Assembly: GCF_017877055.1 (NCBI RefSeq)
Contig: NZ_JAGIPG010000002.1
Coordinates: 496,001 to 560,000 of the forward strand
Direction: 5' to 3'
Origin: Neorhizobium galegae
GTDB taxonomy: Bacteria > Pseudomonadota > Alphaproteobacteria > Rhizobiales > Rhizobiaceae
Length of the DNA: 64,000 bases
Positions 9,705-19,194 of the stretch are shown in pieces. The notes under the pieces are model-generated. The model made no database searches. It was not told the origin of the DNA and worked only from the letters and a program-made list of their open reading frames with translations. A program made the translations under genes and the position numbers. Position 1 is the first letter of the stretch. Each line of letters opens with the position of its first letter.

Positions 9705-10607
9705 ATGGAACTCTGGATCCCCATCACCATCGCCGCCGCCTTTCTGCAGAATTTGCGGTCTGCCCTGCAGAAGCACCTGCAGGGTTCGCTTGGTACGCGC
9801 GGAGCGAGCTTCGTGCGCTTCGGCTACGGCTTTCCGATCGCGATCCTCTATGTCCTGTGCCTGCATCATTTCGTCGGCTATCCGTTCCCGGCATTGAACT
9901 GGACCTTCGCCCTGTGGGCGGTGATCGGCGGCCTGGCGCAGATCTTTGCGACCATGATGCTGGTGCATCTCTTTTCACTCCGGAACTTTGCAGTGGGGAC
10001 GGCCTATTCGAAGACCGAGCCGGTCCAGGCCGCCATATTCGGCTTCATCCTGCTCGGCGAAAAGCTGACGCCTGGTTCGGTCGCGGCGATCATCGTCGGC
10101 GTCGTCGGCGTGATGACGATCTCGATGGCGCGCATGCCGCTTTCCTGGCGCAACATGCTGGTCGCGCTGACCAGCCGCACCGCTCTGATCGGCATCGCCT
10201 CGGGTGCCGTCTTCGGCATCTCGGCGGTCTCCTACCGCACCGCATCGCTGTCGCTTGGTGGTCCAGGACCGGTCATGGAGGCAGCGGTAACACTCGCCTG
10301 TGTCACGATTTTCCAGACGGCCTTCATGCTCGTCTGGATGTTCTGGAAGGACAGAAACGAGATCGTCCAGGTCATTCTCAGCTGGCGTTCATCCTCGCTG
10401 GTGGGCCTGGCTGGCGTCGTCGGCTCGGCCGGCTGGTTCACGGCGATGACCCTGCAGCAGGTGGCCTATGTCCGCGCGCTCGGCCAGGTCGAGCTCGTCT
10501 TCACCTTCATGGCCTCCTACTTCCTCTTCCATGAGCGGGTGAACCGCATGGAAGTTTTCGGCTGCCTCTTGATCGTCTGCGGCATCCTCGGGTTGATCTT
10601 TTCCTGA
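9705..10607 (+). CDS. EamA/DMT-family inner-membrane transporter
   Basis: 300 aa, about ten membrane helices in two EamA repeats, the second beginning near residue 160. Typical motifs include FAVGTAYSKTEPVQAA in the first repeat and VAYVRALGQVELVFTF in the second. DMT proteins export metabolites or amino acids; the substrate cannot be read from sequence. It lies 105 bp from the divergent nucleotidase gene, with no operon partner directly downstream except, after 71 bp, the PEP mutase-like gene. Confidence 0.87.
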   Translation: MELWIPITIAAAFLQNLRSALQKHLQGSLGTRGASFVRFGYGFPIAILYVLCLHHFVGYPFPALNWTFALWAVIGGLAQIFATMMLVHLFSLRNFAVGTAYSKTEPVQAAIFGFILLGEKLTPGSVAAIIVGVVGVMTISMARMPLSWRNMLVALTSRTALIGIASGAVFGISAVSYRTASLSLGGPGPVMEAAVTLACVTIFQTAFMLVWMFWKDRNEIVQVILSWRSSSLVGLAGVVGSAGWFTAMTLQQVAYVRALGQVELVFTFMASYFLFHERVNRMEVFGCLLIVCGILGLIFS

Positions 10608-10678
10608 TTGACACCCGATTCGCGGCGGCATCTGTTGCGAATCCGGTTAGGATGGGTCGATCAATGGGAGGATCATGG

Positions 10679-11452
10679 ATGTCTCAAAACGACAAGGCGG
10701 CCGCGTTCGCTGTACTTCACCGGAAGGGCAATCCGGTCATCATTTACAACATCTGGGACGCCGGGACCGCCAAGGCGGTTGCCGACGCGGGCGCCAAGGC
10801 GCTCGGCACCGGAAGCTGGTCGGTCGCGGCCGCACAAGGGTATGCCGACGGCGAGAACCTGCCGCTCGAAGCACTGGTTGCCACGGCAAAGTCGATCGCG
10901 ACCGCCGTCGATCTGCCGCTCACCGTCGATTTTGAAGGTGGCTATGCCAAGGATTCCGGCCAGCTCACGGCGAATGTTGGCAAGGTCATGGATACCGGCG
11001 CGATCGGTATCAATTTTGAGGATCAGGTGGTCGGCGGTAGCGGCATCTATTCGGTGGAGCAGCAGGCCGGGCGCATTCGTGCCATCCGAGCGGCGGCGGA
11101 CGCTCGTGACATACCGCTCTTCATCAACGCCCGTACCGACCTCTTCCTGCAGGAAGGCGATCAGGGCAAACATGCAGCACTTCTCGATGAAGCGATCCAC
11201 CGCGCCAATGCTTATGCTGGGGCCGGCGGCAACGGCTTCTTCGCGCCGGGCCTGGCCGATGAAGGATTGATCGAGACGCTGTGCAAAGCCTCGCCGCTTC
11301 CGGTCAACATCATGATGTTCAACGGCGTACCGTCGCCGAAACGCCTCGGCGAACTCGGGGTTGCCCGTGTCAGTTACGGACCGGGGCCTTATCGGGCGAT
11401 GATGGCGAAGCTGAAGGAAGACGCCGCGGCGGTTTTCACCGCCGCCGGCTGA
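10679..11452 (+). CDS. Isocitrate lyase/PEP mutase-family enzyme
   Basis: 257 aa TIM-barrel C-C or P-C bond lyase. The N-terminus reads NIWDAGTAKAVADAGAKAL, followed by TVDFEGGY, NFEDQV and NARTD, which are family metal and substrate loops. The canonical isocitrate lyase KKCGH motif is absent, so it belongs to the broad PEPM/oxaloacetate-decarboxylase-like subgroup; substrate unknown. I chose the ATG at 10679 because GGGAGG ends 7 nt before it. Convergent with argB, 16 bp away. Confidence 0.88.
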   Translation: MSQNDKAAAFAVLHRKGNPVIIYNIWDAGTAKAVADAGAKALGTGSWSVAAAQGYADGENLPLEALVATAKSIATAVDLPLTVDFEGGYAKDSGQLTANVGKVMDTGAIGINFEDQVVGGSGIYSVEQQAGRIRAIRAAADARDIPLFINARTDLFLQEGDQGKHAALLDEAIHRANAYAGAGGNGFFAPGLADEGLIETLCKASPLPVNIMMFNGVPSPKRLGELGVARVSYGPGPYRAMMAKLKEDAAAVFTAAG

Positions 11453-11468
11453 GCCCCGAAGTCTGCGA

Positions 11469-12356
11469 TCAGGGAACGATCAGCGTGCCGGCGCCGTGTT
11501 CGGTGAAGATCTCGAGCAGCACCGAGTGGGCCGTCTTGCCGTTCAGGATGACGACACCCTGCACGCCGGCCTTGATCGCCTCGATGCAGGTCTCGACCTT
11601 CGGGATCATGCCGCCGGAGATCGTGCCGTCCTTGATGAGGGCCTGGGCCTGGGCGACGGTCAGCTCCTTGATCAGCTGCTTGTCCTTGTCCAGAACACCC
11701 GGAACGTCGGTGAGGAAGAGCAGGCGGGTGGCGCTGAGTGCCCCGGCGATCGCGCCCGCGAACGTATCGGCATTGATGTTATAGGTCGCACCGTCGCGGC
11801 CCGGAGCGACCGGGGCGATGACCGGGATCATTTCCGACTTGGCGAGCAGGTCGAGCAATGTGCGATCGACTTCCACCACTTCGCCGACGAAGCCGAGATC
11901 GAGGACCCGCTCGATATTGCTGTCCGGATCGACGATGATCTTCTTCGCCTTTTCGGCGAAAACCATGTTGCCGTCCTTGCCGCAAAGGCCGATCGCCCAT
12001 TCGCCGGTCTGGTTGATCAGCGCGACGATCTCCTTGTTGATCGAGCCGGCGAGAACCATTTCGACGATCTCGACCGTCTTCTGGTCGGTGACGCGCAGGC
12101 CGGCTTCGAACTTGGATTCGATGCCCATCTTCGTCAGCATCGCGCCGATCTGCGGACCGCCGCCATGCACGACGATCGGGTTGACGCCGGACTGCTTGAG
12201 AAGCGCGATATCCGCCGCGAATGCCTTGCCGAGTTCGGTGTCGCCCATGGCGTGGCCGCCGTATTTCACGACGATCGTCTTGTTTTCGTAACGCTGCATA
12301 TAGGGCAGCGCCTGTGCCAGAAGCTTGGCCTGAAGTTCGCTTTCGGAAGCCGTCAT
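11469..12356 (-). CDS. argB: Acetylglutamate kinase
   Basis: 295 aa, amino-acid kinase fold. Phosphorylates N-acetylglutamate, the second step of arginine synthesis. Seen: [10 protein letters not shown] (about 29-38) at the nucleotide site, [13 protein letters not shown] at the substrate site, and [13 protein letters not shown] and SGGMIPKVE in the C-terminal ATP-binding part. In Rhizobiaceae it lies downstream of yihA, as here, but a fasciclin gene on the opposite strand separates the two. Confidence 0.97.
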   Translation of the reverse strand: MTASESELQAKLLAQALPYMQRYENKTIVVKYGGHAMGDTELGKAFAADIALLKQSGVNPIVVHGGGPQIGAMLTKMGIESKFEAGLRVTDQKTVEIVEMVLAGSINKEIVALINQTGEWAIGLCGKDGNMVFAEKAKKIIVDPDSNIERVLDLGFVGEVVEVDRTLLDLLAKSEMIPVIAPVAPGRDGATYNINADTFAGAIAGALSATRLLFLTDVPGVLDKDKQLIKELTVAQAQALIKDGTISGGMIPKVETCIEAIKAGVQGVVILNGKTAHSVLLEIFTEHGAGTLIVP

Positions 12357-12709
12357 CGGATACCCCTGAATGATAAGTGGGGCCTTTTAGCGCATGTTTT
12401 TGACATAGGAAATAATCAGTCCGCGAGATTGTCGCGCAATCGACAATGAGGCCCCGGGTCGAATGGAGGGCCGGGTTCCGGCCGTAAACTCGTCCCGAGA
12501 TGCGCGACCCTGCTGGGCTACATCTGGAACGACAAATATCCGTAAATGAAAACAGTGGCTTGAAAGTTTTTCGACGGCGTTCTCATCGACGCTGAAACTC
12601 TTTTCCGGCGTGTCCCGTCTCTTGCGATGTCTCCGCCGATGTCGGGGCACCGGGCCTTGAAGGCGCGCATCCGCGCCGGGGCAAGTCGATTTTTTGAGAG
12701 GAAGCCATC
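12357..12709. other. Intergenic region between divergent argB and the fasciclin gene
   Basis: 353 bp. It must contain both leaders. TTTTGACA near 12388 resembles a -35 element but has no convincing -10 partner. The ribosome site of the fasciclin gene (GAGAGGAAG) is just before 12710. I found no RNA gene, repeat or further coding region. Confidence 0.5.
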
Positions 12710-13267
12710 ATGTTGAAGACCGCACTCCGCACGCTCGCCGTCGCGACCGTTCTGTCCGCCACCGCTGTGACCGCCTTCGCTGCCAATCCGAAGGTCGGCG
12801 GCGCCGCGATGTATGAAGAGAAGAACATCATCGAAAATGCCGTGAATTCCAAGGACCACACGACGCTCGTCGCCGCCGTCAAGGCTGCCGGCTTGGTGGA
12901 GACGCTCCAGGGCAAGGGTCCGTTCACGGTTTTTGCGCCGACCAACGAAGCCTTCGCCGCCTTGCCCAAGGGCACGGTCGAAACGCTGCTGAAGCCGGAA
13001 AACAAGGCCCAGCTCACCAAGGTACTGACCTGCCACGTGGTCGCGGCCGGCGCCATGTCAACCGCCATCGAAAAGATGATCAAGGACGACAAGGGCACCC
13101 ATGACGTGAAGACCGTCGGCGGCTGCATCCTGAAAGCCAAGGAAAGCATGGGCAAGATCACGCTTACTGACGAGACGGGCGGCGTGGCCACCGTAACGAT
13201 CGCCGACGTTAAGCAGTCGAACGGCGTCATCCACGTTGTCGACAAGGTTCTGCTGCCGAAAATGTAA
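12710..13267 (+). CDS. Exported fasciclin-domain protein
   Basis: 185 aa. Signal peptide of about 25 residues (LAVATVLSATAVTAFAA) followed by one FAS1 domain. The H1 motif GPFTVFAPTNEAFAALP (about 66-82) and H2-like IHVVDKVLLP at the very C-terminus are present. FAS1 domains mediate adhesion or surface association; single-domain secreted forms are common in rhizobia. Start fixed by an upstream GAGAGGAAG site. Monocistronic, with a hairpin at 13305-13328 after it. Confidence 0.92.
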   Translation: MLKTALRTLAVATVLSATAVTAFAANPKVGGAAMYEEKNIIENAVNSKDHTTLVAAVKAAGLVETLQGKGPFTVFAPTNEAFAALPKGTVETLLKPENKAQLTKVLTCHVVAAGAMSTAIEKMIKDDKGTHDVKTVGGCILKAKESMGKITLTDETGGVATVTIADVKQSNGVIHVVDKVLLPKM

Positions 13268-13304
13268 AAGCCGGTCGCATTCCTTTGGGCTTTATATCAG
13301 GATT

Positions 13305-13328
13305 CGGCCGCCTCTCTCGGGGCGGCCG
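13305..13328. terminator. Hairpin between convergent fasciclin and yihA genes
   Basis: Perfect 8-bp GC arms (CGGCCGCC and GGCGGCCG) with an 8-nt loop, in the 87 bp between converging genes. There is no strong T-run on either side, so termination may be weak or may serve both directions. Confidence 0.5.
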
Positions 13329-13354
13329 GATTTGCCGTTTCTAACGGGGCAGCG

Positions 13355-14014
13355 TCAGACCGGCCGGCCGACGGTTTCGGCGATCGCCTGGCGCAGTTCC
13401 TCGATCCCCTTGCCTTTTTCGGACGAGGTGGACAGCACGAACGGGAAGGCGGCAGGATGCTTGCGGATCTTTTCGTGCGTCTCGGCCAGCAGCTTCACCA
13501 CGGCCGGCTCCTTGATCTTGTCGGTCTTGGTCAGCACGATCTGGTAGGAGACGGCGGCCTTGTCGAGCAGGTCCAGTACTTCCTCGTCATTCTTCTTGAT
13601 GCCGTGGCGGCTGTCGATCAGCACATAGACGCGTTTCAGCGTCGCCCGGCCGCGCAGGTAGTCGAAGACGAGCTTGGTCCAGGCATCGACGGTTTCCTTC
13701 GGCGCCTTGGCGTAACCGTAGCCCGGCATGTCGACCAGCGCCATCGGCGGCAGGTCGGTGCCTGCGCCCGAATAGCCGTCCGGCACGAAATAGTTGAGTT
13801 CCTGAGTACGACCAGGCGTATTGGAAGTTCGCGCCAAGGCCTTCTGGCCGACGAGCGCGTTGATCAGCGACGATTTGCCGACGTTCGAACGGCCGGCAAA
13901 GGCGACTTCGAGCGGGCCTTCCGGTGGCAGGAACTTCATCGAGGGCACGCCGCGGATAAAAATCCAGGGGTGGCCGAAAAGCGGCTTGTCGTCCGTGCTC
14001 ATGTCTGCGGGCAT
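13355..14014 (-). CDS. engB: Ribosome biogenesis GTPase YihA/YsxC (EngB)
   Basis: About 219 aa. Essential GTPase for 50S subunit assembly. G1 [10 protein letters not shown]2 region [11 protein letters not shown]3 DMPGYG, G4 TKTDK and a G5-like STSSEKG are all visible. Two in-frame ATGs, 14014 ([10 protein letters not shown]) and 14002 ([10 protein letters not shown]), are both possible; I list the longer. Transcribed separately from yidC, because a terminator lies at 14111-14131. Confidence 0.95.
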   Translation of the reverse strand: MPADMSTDDKPLFGHPWIFIRGVPSMKFLPPEGPLEVAFAGRSNVGKSSLINALVGQKALARTSNTPGRTQELNYFVPDGYSGAGTDLPPMALVDMPGYGYAKAPKETVDAWTKLVFDYLRGRATLKRVYVLIDSRHGIKKNDEEVLDLLDKAAVSYQIVLTKTDKIKEPAVVKLLAETHEKIRKHPAAFPFVLSTSSEKGKGIEELRQAIAETVGRPV

Positions 14015-14110
14015 CGGTTCTGGTCGTCCTGTTCTGTCGAAGGGCACGGCTTCAAGGTTTTGGCCAGCAATGTCAAGCTTTCCGGCTCTCAAGCCTTATT
14101 CCAAAAGAAA

Positions 14111-14131
14111 AACCCCGGACCAGCCGGGGTT
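14111..14131 (-). terminator. Terminator of the rpmH-rnpA-yidC unit
   Basis: 8-bp arms AACCCCGG and CCGGGGTT with a 5-nt loop. On the minus strand the stem is followed by TTTCTTTTGG. It lies just downstream of yidC and upstream of engB, so the two are separate transcription units, though read-through is possible. Confidence 0.75.
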
Positions 14132-14154
14132 CCTCGTCGATGTTTTGGCGGACG

Positions 14155-15963
14155 CTATTTTGTCGGCGCCTCTTTTCGTCGGAAGAGGCCCTTCAGATTG
14201 GCGAAAAGCTCCACCTTGGCACCATGACGCTTCATGATGATCGCCTGCTGCGTTACCGACAGGGTGTTGTTCCAGGCCCAGTAGATGACGAGACCGGCCG
14301 GAAAGGACGCCAGCATGAAGGTGAACACCAGCGGCATCCAGGTGAAGATCATTGCCTGGGTCGGATCCGGCGGCGTCGGGTTCATGCGCATCTGCAGGAA
14401 CATCGTGACGCCCATCACCAGCGGCCAGACGCCGATCATCAGCGCGTGCGGCACGTCATAGGGCAGCAGGCCGAAGAGGTTGAAGAGCGAGGTCGGATCG
14501 GGAGCAGACAGGTCCTGGACCCAGCCGAAGAACGGCGCGTGCCGCATTTCGATGGTGACGTAGATGACCTTGTAGAGCGCGAAGAAGACCGGGATCTGCA
14601 ACAGCACCGGCCAGCAGCCGGCGATCGGGTTGATCTTTTCTTCCTTGTAGAGCGCCATCATCGCCTGCTGCAGGCCCATCCGGTCGTCGCCGAACTTGGC
14701 CTTCAGCTCTTCCATCTTCGGCTGCATGCGCTTCATGTTGGCCATGGATGCGTATTGCTTGCTGGCGAGCGGGAAGAACAGCGCCTTGACGACGATGGTG
14801 GTGAGCAGGATCGCCACGCCGAAATTGCCCACGTGACGGAAGAAGAAGTCCATCAGCTGGAACATCGGCTTGGTAATGAAGTAGAACCATCCCCAGTCGA
14901 TCAGGCGGTTGAACTGCGGTACACCAAATTCAGTCTCGTAGCGCGAGATCAAGGGCACTTCCTTGGCACCGGCGAAGACGAGGTTCTTGAGTTCGGTGGA
15001 TTGACCCGGCTGGACCGTCAGGTCGTCGCCCTTGTAGTCCGCCTGATAGCTCGCCTGAGCACCGGCGAAATGCGAGAAACGTGCGATATAGGGCAGCGTC
15101 TGCGGCGGCACGATGGTGGCAGCCCAGTACTTGTCGGTGATGCCCAGCCAGCCGGTCGTAGCCTTCTCGTTGGTGAACTGCTCTTTTTCGATATTGGCGT
15201 AGGTGTGTTCGTTGAGGCTGCCGCTCTCGCCCATCACGCCGATGAAGCCTTCGTGGATGACCCACACGGACGGCGTCGCCGGCTTGTTGTTGCGCAGCAC
15301 GCGGCCATAGGGCGTCAGCGTCACCGGGGCGGCCGTCTTGTTGTCGACCTTGTCGGTGACGGTCAGCATATAGTGGTCGTCGATCGAAATCGTGCGCGCG
15401 AAGGTTACGCCCTTCTCGTTGGTAAAGGTCAGCGTCACCGGCGTCTGCTGGGTCAGCTTGTCGCCGCTTGCGACCGTCCACTGTGTGCCGGTGCCGGGAG
15501 CGGTGCCGATCGATTCATTCGGGATATAGCCGATTTCCGCGAAATAGCCGTCAGTCGTATCGGACGGCGAGAACAGCGTGATGATCGGGCTCTTGTCGTC
15601 GACCGTCTCGTGATATTCGCGCAGCTTGAGGTCGTCGAAACGGGCGCCGGTCAGGTTGATGGAGCCGATCAGGGCCGGCGTCTCGATCTGCACGCGCCGC
15701 GACCGTGCGAGCGCCTGGTCGCGGGAGAGCGCAGCGGCTGCGGGGTTGGCGCCGGGCAGGTTCCCCAATCCGCCGGAACCGCTCTGGGCGCCGGGGCTTT
15801 CCGGCGAAACAGGCTGGGCCGTTTCGCCCTGCAGCGCGCGGCTGGCCTCTTCGGCGCGGCGCTGGGCTTCCATCCTCGGGTTCATATAGAGGAATTGCCA
15901 GGCAAGAACGATCAGCACCGAGAGCGCGATCGCGATGAAGTAATTGCGGTTCTTTTCCATCAT
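14155..15963 (-). CDS. yidC: Membrane protein insertase YidC
   Basis: 602 aa, long Gram-negative form. The N-terminal membrane anchor (about 8-26) is followed by a large periplasmic domain (to about residue 370) and the conserved insertase core: [16 protein letters not shown], the basic cytoplasmic coil with [33 protein letters not shown] and [13 protein letters not shown] near the C-terminus. It inserts membrane proteins alone or with SecYEG. The start overlaps the rnpA stop by 4 bp (ATGA), so translation is coupled. Confidence 0.98.
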   Translation of the reverse strand: MMEKNRNYFIAIALSVLIVLAWQFLYMNPRMEAQRRAEEASRALQGETAQPVSPESPGAQSGSGGLGNLPGANPAAAALSRDQALARSRRVQIETPALIGSINLTGARFDDLKLREYHETVDDKSPIITLFSPSDTTDGYFAEIGYIPNESIGTAPGTGTQWTVASGDKLTQQTPVTLTFTNEKGVTFARTISIDDHYMLTVTDKVDNKTAAPVTLTPYGRVLRNNKPATPSVWVIHEGFIGVMGESGSLNEHTYANIEKEQFTNEKATTGWLGITDKYWAATIVPPQTLPYIARFSHFAGAQASYQADYKGDDLTVQPGQSTELKNLVFAGAKEVPLISRYETEFGVPQFNRLIDWGWFYFITKPMFQLMDFFFRHVGNFGVAILLTTIVVKALFFPLASKQYASMANMKRMQPKMEELKAKFGDDRMGLQQAMMALYKEEKINPIAGCWPVLLQIPVFFALYKVIYVTIEMRHAPFFGWVQDLSAPDPTSLFNLFGLLPYDVPHALMIGVWPLVMGVTMFLQMRMNPTPPDPTQAMIFTWMPLVFTFMLASFPAGLVIYWAWNNTLSVTQQAIIMKRHGAKVELFANLKGLFRRKEAPTK

Positions 15964-16352
15964 GCTTTCCTGGAACGGGTCTCCTCGGACCGCTTTGGTC
16001 TCGGCTTGCTTTCGATACGCTCGATAAGCTGGGCCGTCATATCCGCAAAGGGGGCGTTGAGCACCTCCCGCCGCGCGACAATCACATAGTCGTGTCCGTT
16101 CTTCATTGCAAATCCGGCAGATTGCCTCACCGCCTCGCGGAGGCGGCGGCGCATGCGGTTGCGTTCGACCGCGTTGCCATGCTTCTTGGTAACGGTGAAA
16201 CCGACGCGCGGCGCTTCGTCCGGCTGGTTCCGATCAAGGACTTCCAGAAGGAAGTTCCGGCCCCGGCGGGCCTCGCCCTCGCGGACGGCAAGAAACTGCG
16301 GCCGGCTTTGAAGCCGCCCGACAGTCTTTTTGTTCTTTGTCTCAGTCGTCAT
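15960..16352 (-). CDS. rnpA: Ribonuclease P protein component
   Basis: 130 aa. Protein cofactor of RNase P, which matures tRNA 5' ends. The RNR-type signature [17 protein letters not shown] (about 56-72) and the upstream [13 protein letters not shown] are clear. The N-terminus has a short extension ([20 protein letters not shown]). It lies 28 bp downstream of rpmH and overlaps yidC by 4 bp, the usual arrangement. Confidence 0.96.
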   Translation of the reverse strand: MTTETKNKKTVGRLQSRPQFLAVREGEARRGRNFLLEVLDRNQPDEAPRVGFTVTKKHGNAVERNRMRRRLREAVRQSAGFAMKNGHDYVIVARREVLNAPFADMTAQLIERIESKPRPKRSEETRSRKA

Positions 16353-16380
16353 CGCCCGGTTGTCTCGGGCATCTCAGGCC

Positions 16381-16515
16381 TTAGGCCGAGAGACGCTTGC
16401 GGCCACGGGCGCGACGTGCGGAGAGAACCAGGCGACCACCTTTGGTGGCCATGCGGGTACGGAATCCGTGGCGGCGCTTGCGAACAAGCTTGGACGGTTG
16501 ATAGGTACGCTTCAT
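16381..16515 (-). CDS. rpmH: 50S ribosomal protein L34
   Basis: 44 aa, very basic; translated directly from the minus strand: [20 protein letters not shown], then [20 protein letters not shown] and RLSA. All hallmarks of bacterial L34 are present (start ATG at 16515, TAA at 16381-16383). Leads the rpmH-rnpA-yidC operon. Confidence 0.98.
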   Translation of the reverse strand: MKRTYQPSKLVRKRRHGFRTRMATKGGRLVLSARRARGRKRLSA

Positions 16516-17005
16516 TTATTTTAATACCGCGGTGTGCGGCCCTTCTTGGAGTTTGCCGTCATCACGACGGCAAGAGCGCTTCGGAAAAACGATCTGCGCA
16601 AGCGGCTGCATGCGTGCAAGCCCGCCGGAGCTGAACGTGGGCGGCTTATAAGAGGACTCCGCCGCAAAAGTCAATCGCTACCGGGATTTTTGGGCCTGAA
16701 GGTCGAGAGCCGGCCGATCTTGATCGATGCCGCATTCTGGTGACATTTGCAGGCGTGGCTCGCAGTAATATCCCCATGAATTGAGGGGTGAGAAATAGCA
16801 GGTGCGAGGCATCTCCCCTGTCAAACGTCAAATATCTCAACTGCCGCGCGCGGCTTGAGTGACAATGCCCGCCTCGGCTGTAACCCCTCTTTTTCTCTAA
16901 GCGTTTCTTTAATTTCTAAAGGCTAATTTTAGCACTGAATGGAAGAGAGACTGGGTTACGGGCCTGCCTTCCTCGCACGTTAAGTCCCGTCTGGAAGGGA
17001 AAGAA
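16516..17005. other. Intergenic region upstream of rpmH and the chemoreceptor gene
   Basis: 490 bp between divergent genes. It should hold the strong rpmH promoter on the minus strand and the chemoreceptor promoter on the plus strand. The chemoreceptor ribosome site is GGAAGGGAAAG just before 17006. The stretch 16880-16930 is T-rich. I see no tRNA, repeat family or further gene. Confidence 0.5.
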
Positions 17006-19033
17006 ATGAAAATTCGAGGGAAAATCAACCTCCTCGTCGGCCTCATGAGCCTTGTGGCCTGTTTTATCGGCGGCATGGCTCTGTTTGCCATGGCCGAATA
17101 TCGCCAGATGATGGTTCAATATGAATTGGCTGCAGACCGGGCGCACAAGGGCGAACACCTGAACCGGCTCGTCACCGCCGTCGTGATGGAATCCCGCGGC
17201 GTCTACATGTCGAAGGATACCAAGGAGGCTGCAAAATTCGCCGACGGCATTCTCGTGTATCTTGATGAGATGGGCAAGCTTCTCAAGGATTGGGACAAGA
17301 TCGTCCCGGCCGACGAGCGTACCGTATTCGATAAGCTGCTTGCCCGTTCCAAGGAGTTCAACGGCTTCCGGACCGAGACCGCACGCCTGGGCCGGGAGGT
17401 GAGCCCGGCTGCCGCCAACGAGCAGGGCAACAACGACGCCAACCGCAGCAACCGCAAGGCCTATCAGGTCGAGATCGATGCCATCGTCGGCACCGACAAG
17501 GCCGTCCTCGCTGCGGTCAATGACGAGCTCAACAGCTTCACGCGGACTCTTTTTATTCTTGTCTCCTCAGTCACCCTTGCAGGCGTTGCCGCAGGAGCCG
17601 GTTTCGGCCTCTATCTGGGGCGTCGCCAGCTCAGCCATCCGATCACGGCTCTGACCAGAGCGATGAAACATATCGCCGACGGCAAATTTGATACGGTCGT
17701 CCACGGGGCCGATCGCGCCGACGAGATTGGCGACATGGCCGCCGCGATCGAGATCTTCCGCAGGAACGGCATCGAAGTCGCGCGCATGAATGCTTCCGAA
17801 GCGACCATGCGTGGCAAGAACGACGACCTGCAGGCGCGTATGGCTGCCGTCGTCGCAGCCGCAGCGGAAGGGGATTTTACCCGCCGCATCGACAAGCAAT
17901 GGGGTGAGGAAAGCCTCGATCGCTTCGCTCGCGACGTCGACATGCTCGTCGGCAGCGTCGATGCCGGAGTGTCGGAAACCCGGCGCGTCGTCAAAAGCCT
18001 TGCCGAGGGTGACCTCACCGACAGCATGCGGGGCAATTTCAAGGGCGCATTCGCCGAGCTGCAGCACAATGTCAACGGTACCATGGATACGCTGCGCGGC
18101 ACGATGCGGAATGTCCGCACCGCTACGGGCTCCATCAACGGCAGCGCCGCCGAGCTGAGCCGCGCGACCAATGATCTGTCCCGCCGCACCGAACAGCAGG
18201 CCGCGGCTCTGGAGGAAACGTCGGCCGCGCTCGCCGAGATCACCACCGTCGTCAAGACGTCGACCGAGCGCGCGCATGAGGCAACCGTCATGGTCGGCGA
18301 GGCCAAGCAGAGCGCGGTCCAGTCGGGCGAGGTGGTGCGGAGCGCCGTCGATGCGATGGGCCGGATAGAACAAGCCTCCCGCGAGATCGCCCAGATCACC
18401 AATGTCATCGACGAAATCGCCTTCCAGACCAATCTCCTGGCGCTCAATGCTGGCGTCGAGGCCGCCCGAGCAGGCGAAGCCGGCAAGGGTTTTGCCGTCG
18501 TCGCTCAGGAGGTCCGCGAACTCGCCCAGCGCTCGGCAAGTGCGGCAAAGGGCATCAAGGCGTTGATCAGCAAGTCCGGTGAGGAGGTCGCCGGAGGCGT
18601 GATGCTGGTCCAGAAGACCGGCGAGGCGCTGTCGGAAATCGAAACTCGCGTGTTGCGCATCAACGATCATATCCATTCGATCGCCGTCGCTTCCCGCGAG
18701 CAGGCGACGGGGCTCGCCGAGGTCAATATCGCCGTCAACCAGATGGACCAGGTGACGCAGCAGAATGCCGCCATGGTCGAAGAGACGTCCGCGGCGACGC
18801 AGACATTGTCCGCAGAGGCCGACAGCCTGTTTGCACTCGTCTCCAATTTCGACATCGGCCAGGAGGGCGAGCGCGTCGCCGAGCCGGTTAAAACTTCGCG
18901 GCCGGTCGCGGCAGCTGCCGTCCATCGGCCGCGCGTCTCTCCGGTCAAGGCGATGACGGGTGCGCTCTCGCGGGCCTTCGGCGGAGCGGCCGTCGCGACG
19001 GCTGCGGTTGCCGGAGAATGGGAAGAATTCTGA
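17006..19033 (+). CDS. Methyl-accepting chemotaxis protein with a WxxF tail
   Basis: 675 aa. TM1 about residues 8-28, a periplasmic helical-bundle sensor (about 30-185), TM2 about 188-210 ([20 protein letters not shown]), HAMP about 212-265, a second HAMP-like helix region about 300-355, then the MCP signalling domain with hairpin tip [20 protein letters not shown] (about 470-489). It ends in GEWEEF, an xWxxF pentapeptide like the CheR/CheB tether NWETF of E. coli Tar/Tsr. The ligand is not predictable. No che genes are adjacent; the gene has its own terminator. Confidence 0.95.
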   Translation: MKIRGKINLLVGLMSLVACFIGGMALFAMAEYRQMMVQYELAADRAHKGEHLNRLVTAVVMESRGVYMSKDTKEAAKFADGILVYLDEMGKLLKDWDKIVPADERTVFDKLLARSKEFNGFRTETARLGREVSPAAANEQGNNDANRSNRKAYQVEIDAIVGTDKAVLAAVNDELNSFTRTLFILVSSVTLAGVAAGAGFGLYLGRRQLSHPITALTRAMKHIADGKFDTVVHGADRADEIGDMAAAIEIFRRNGIEVARMNASEATMRGKNDDLQARMAAVVAAAAEGDFTRRIDKQWGEESLDRFARDVDMLVGSVDAGVSETRRVVKSLAEGDLTDSMRGNFKGAFAELQHNVNGTMDTLRGTMRNVRTATGSINGSAAELSRATNDLSRRTEQQAAALEETSAALAEITTVVKTSTERAHEATVMVGEAKQSAVQSGEVVRSAVDAMGRIEQASREIAQITNVIDEIAFQTNLLALNAGVEAARAGEAGKGFAVVAQEVRELAQRSASAAKGIKALISKSGEEVAGGVMLVQKTGEALSEIETRVLRINDHIHSIAVASREQATGLAEVNIAVNQMDQVTQQNAAMVEETSAATQTLSAEADSLFALVSNFDIGQEGERVAEPVKTSRPVAAAAVHRPRVSPVKAMTGALSRAFGGAAVATAAVAGEWEEF

Positions 19034-19061
19034 TCCAGCTTCGCGTATCAGTCGAATAAAG

Positions 19062-19089
19062 AAGCGGAGAGGGGCAACCCTCTCCGCTT
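19062..19089 (+). terminator. Rho-independent terminator after the chemoreceptor gene
   Basis: Perfect 12-bp arms AAGCGGAGAGGG and CCCTCTCCGCTT with a GCAA tetraloop, followed by TCTCTTTT. It separates the chemoreceptor gene from the sensor-kinase gene. Confidence 0.88.
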
Positions 19090-19194
19090 TCTCTTTTGCA
19101 CTGCGGCAAAGGGGACTGGTAAAAAAACGCCGAACCTCTAAAATAAGCGATCATCCGTAGGCTCGTATCAATCCGGCGGGCCGGGTATTCGGAA

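Noticed and set aside
14140..16089. 649-codon open frame on the plus strand
   Set aside because: It lies antisense to yidC and rnpA, whose protein motifs are complete. Long antisense frames are expected in GC-rich DNA and this one shows no domain.
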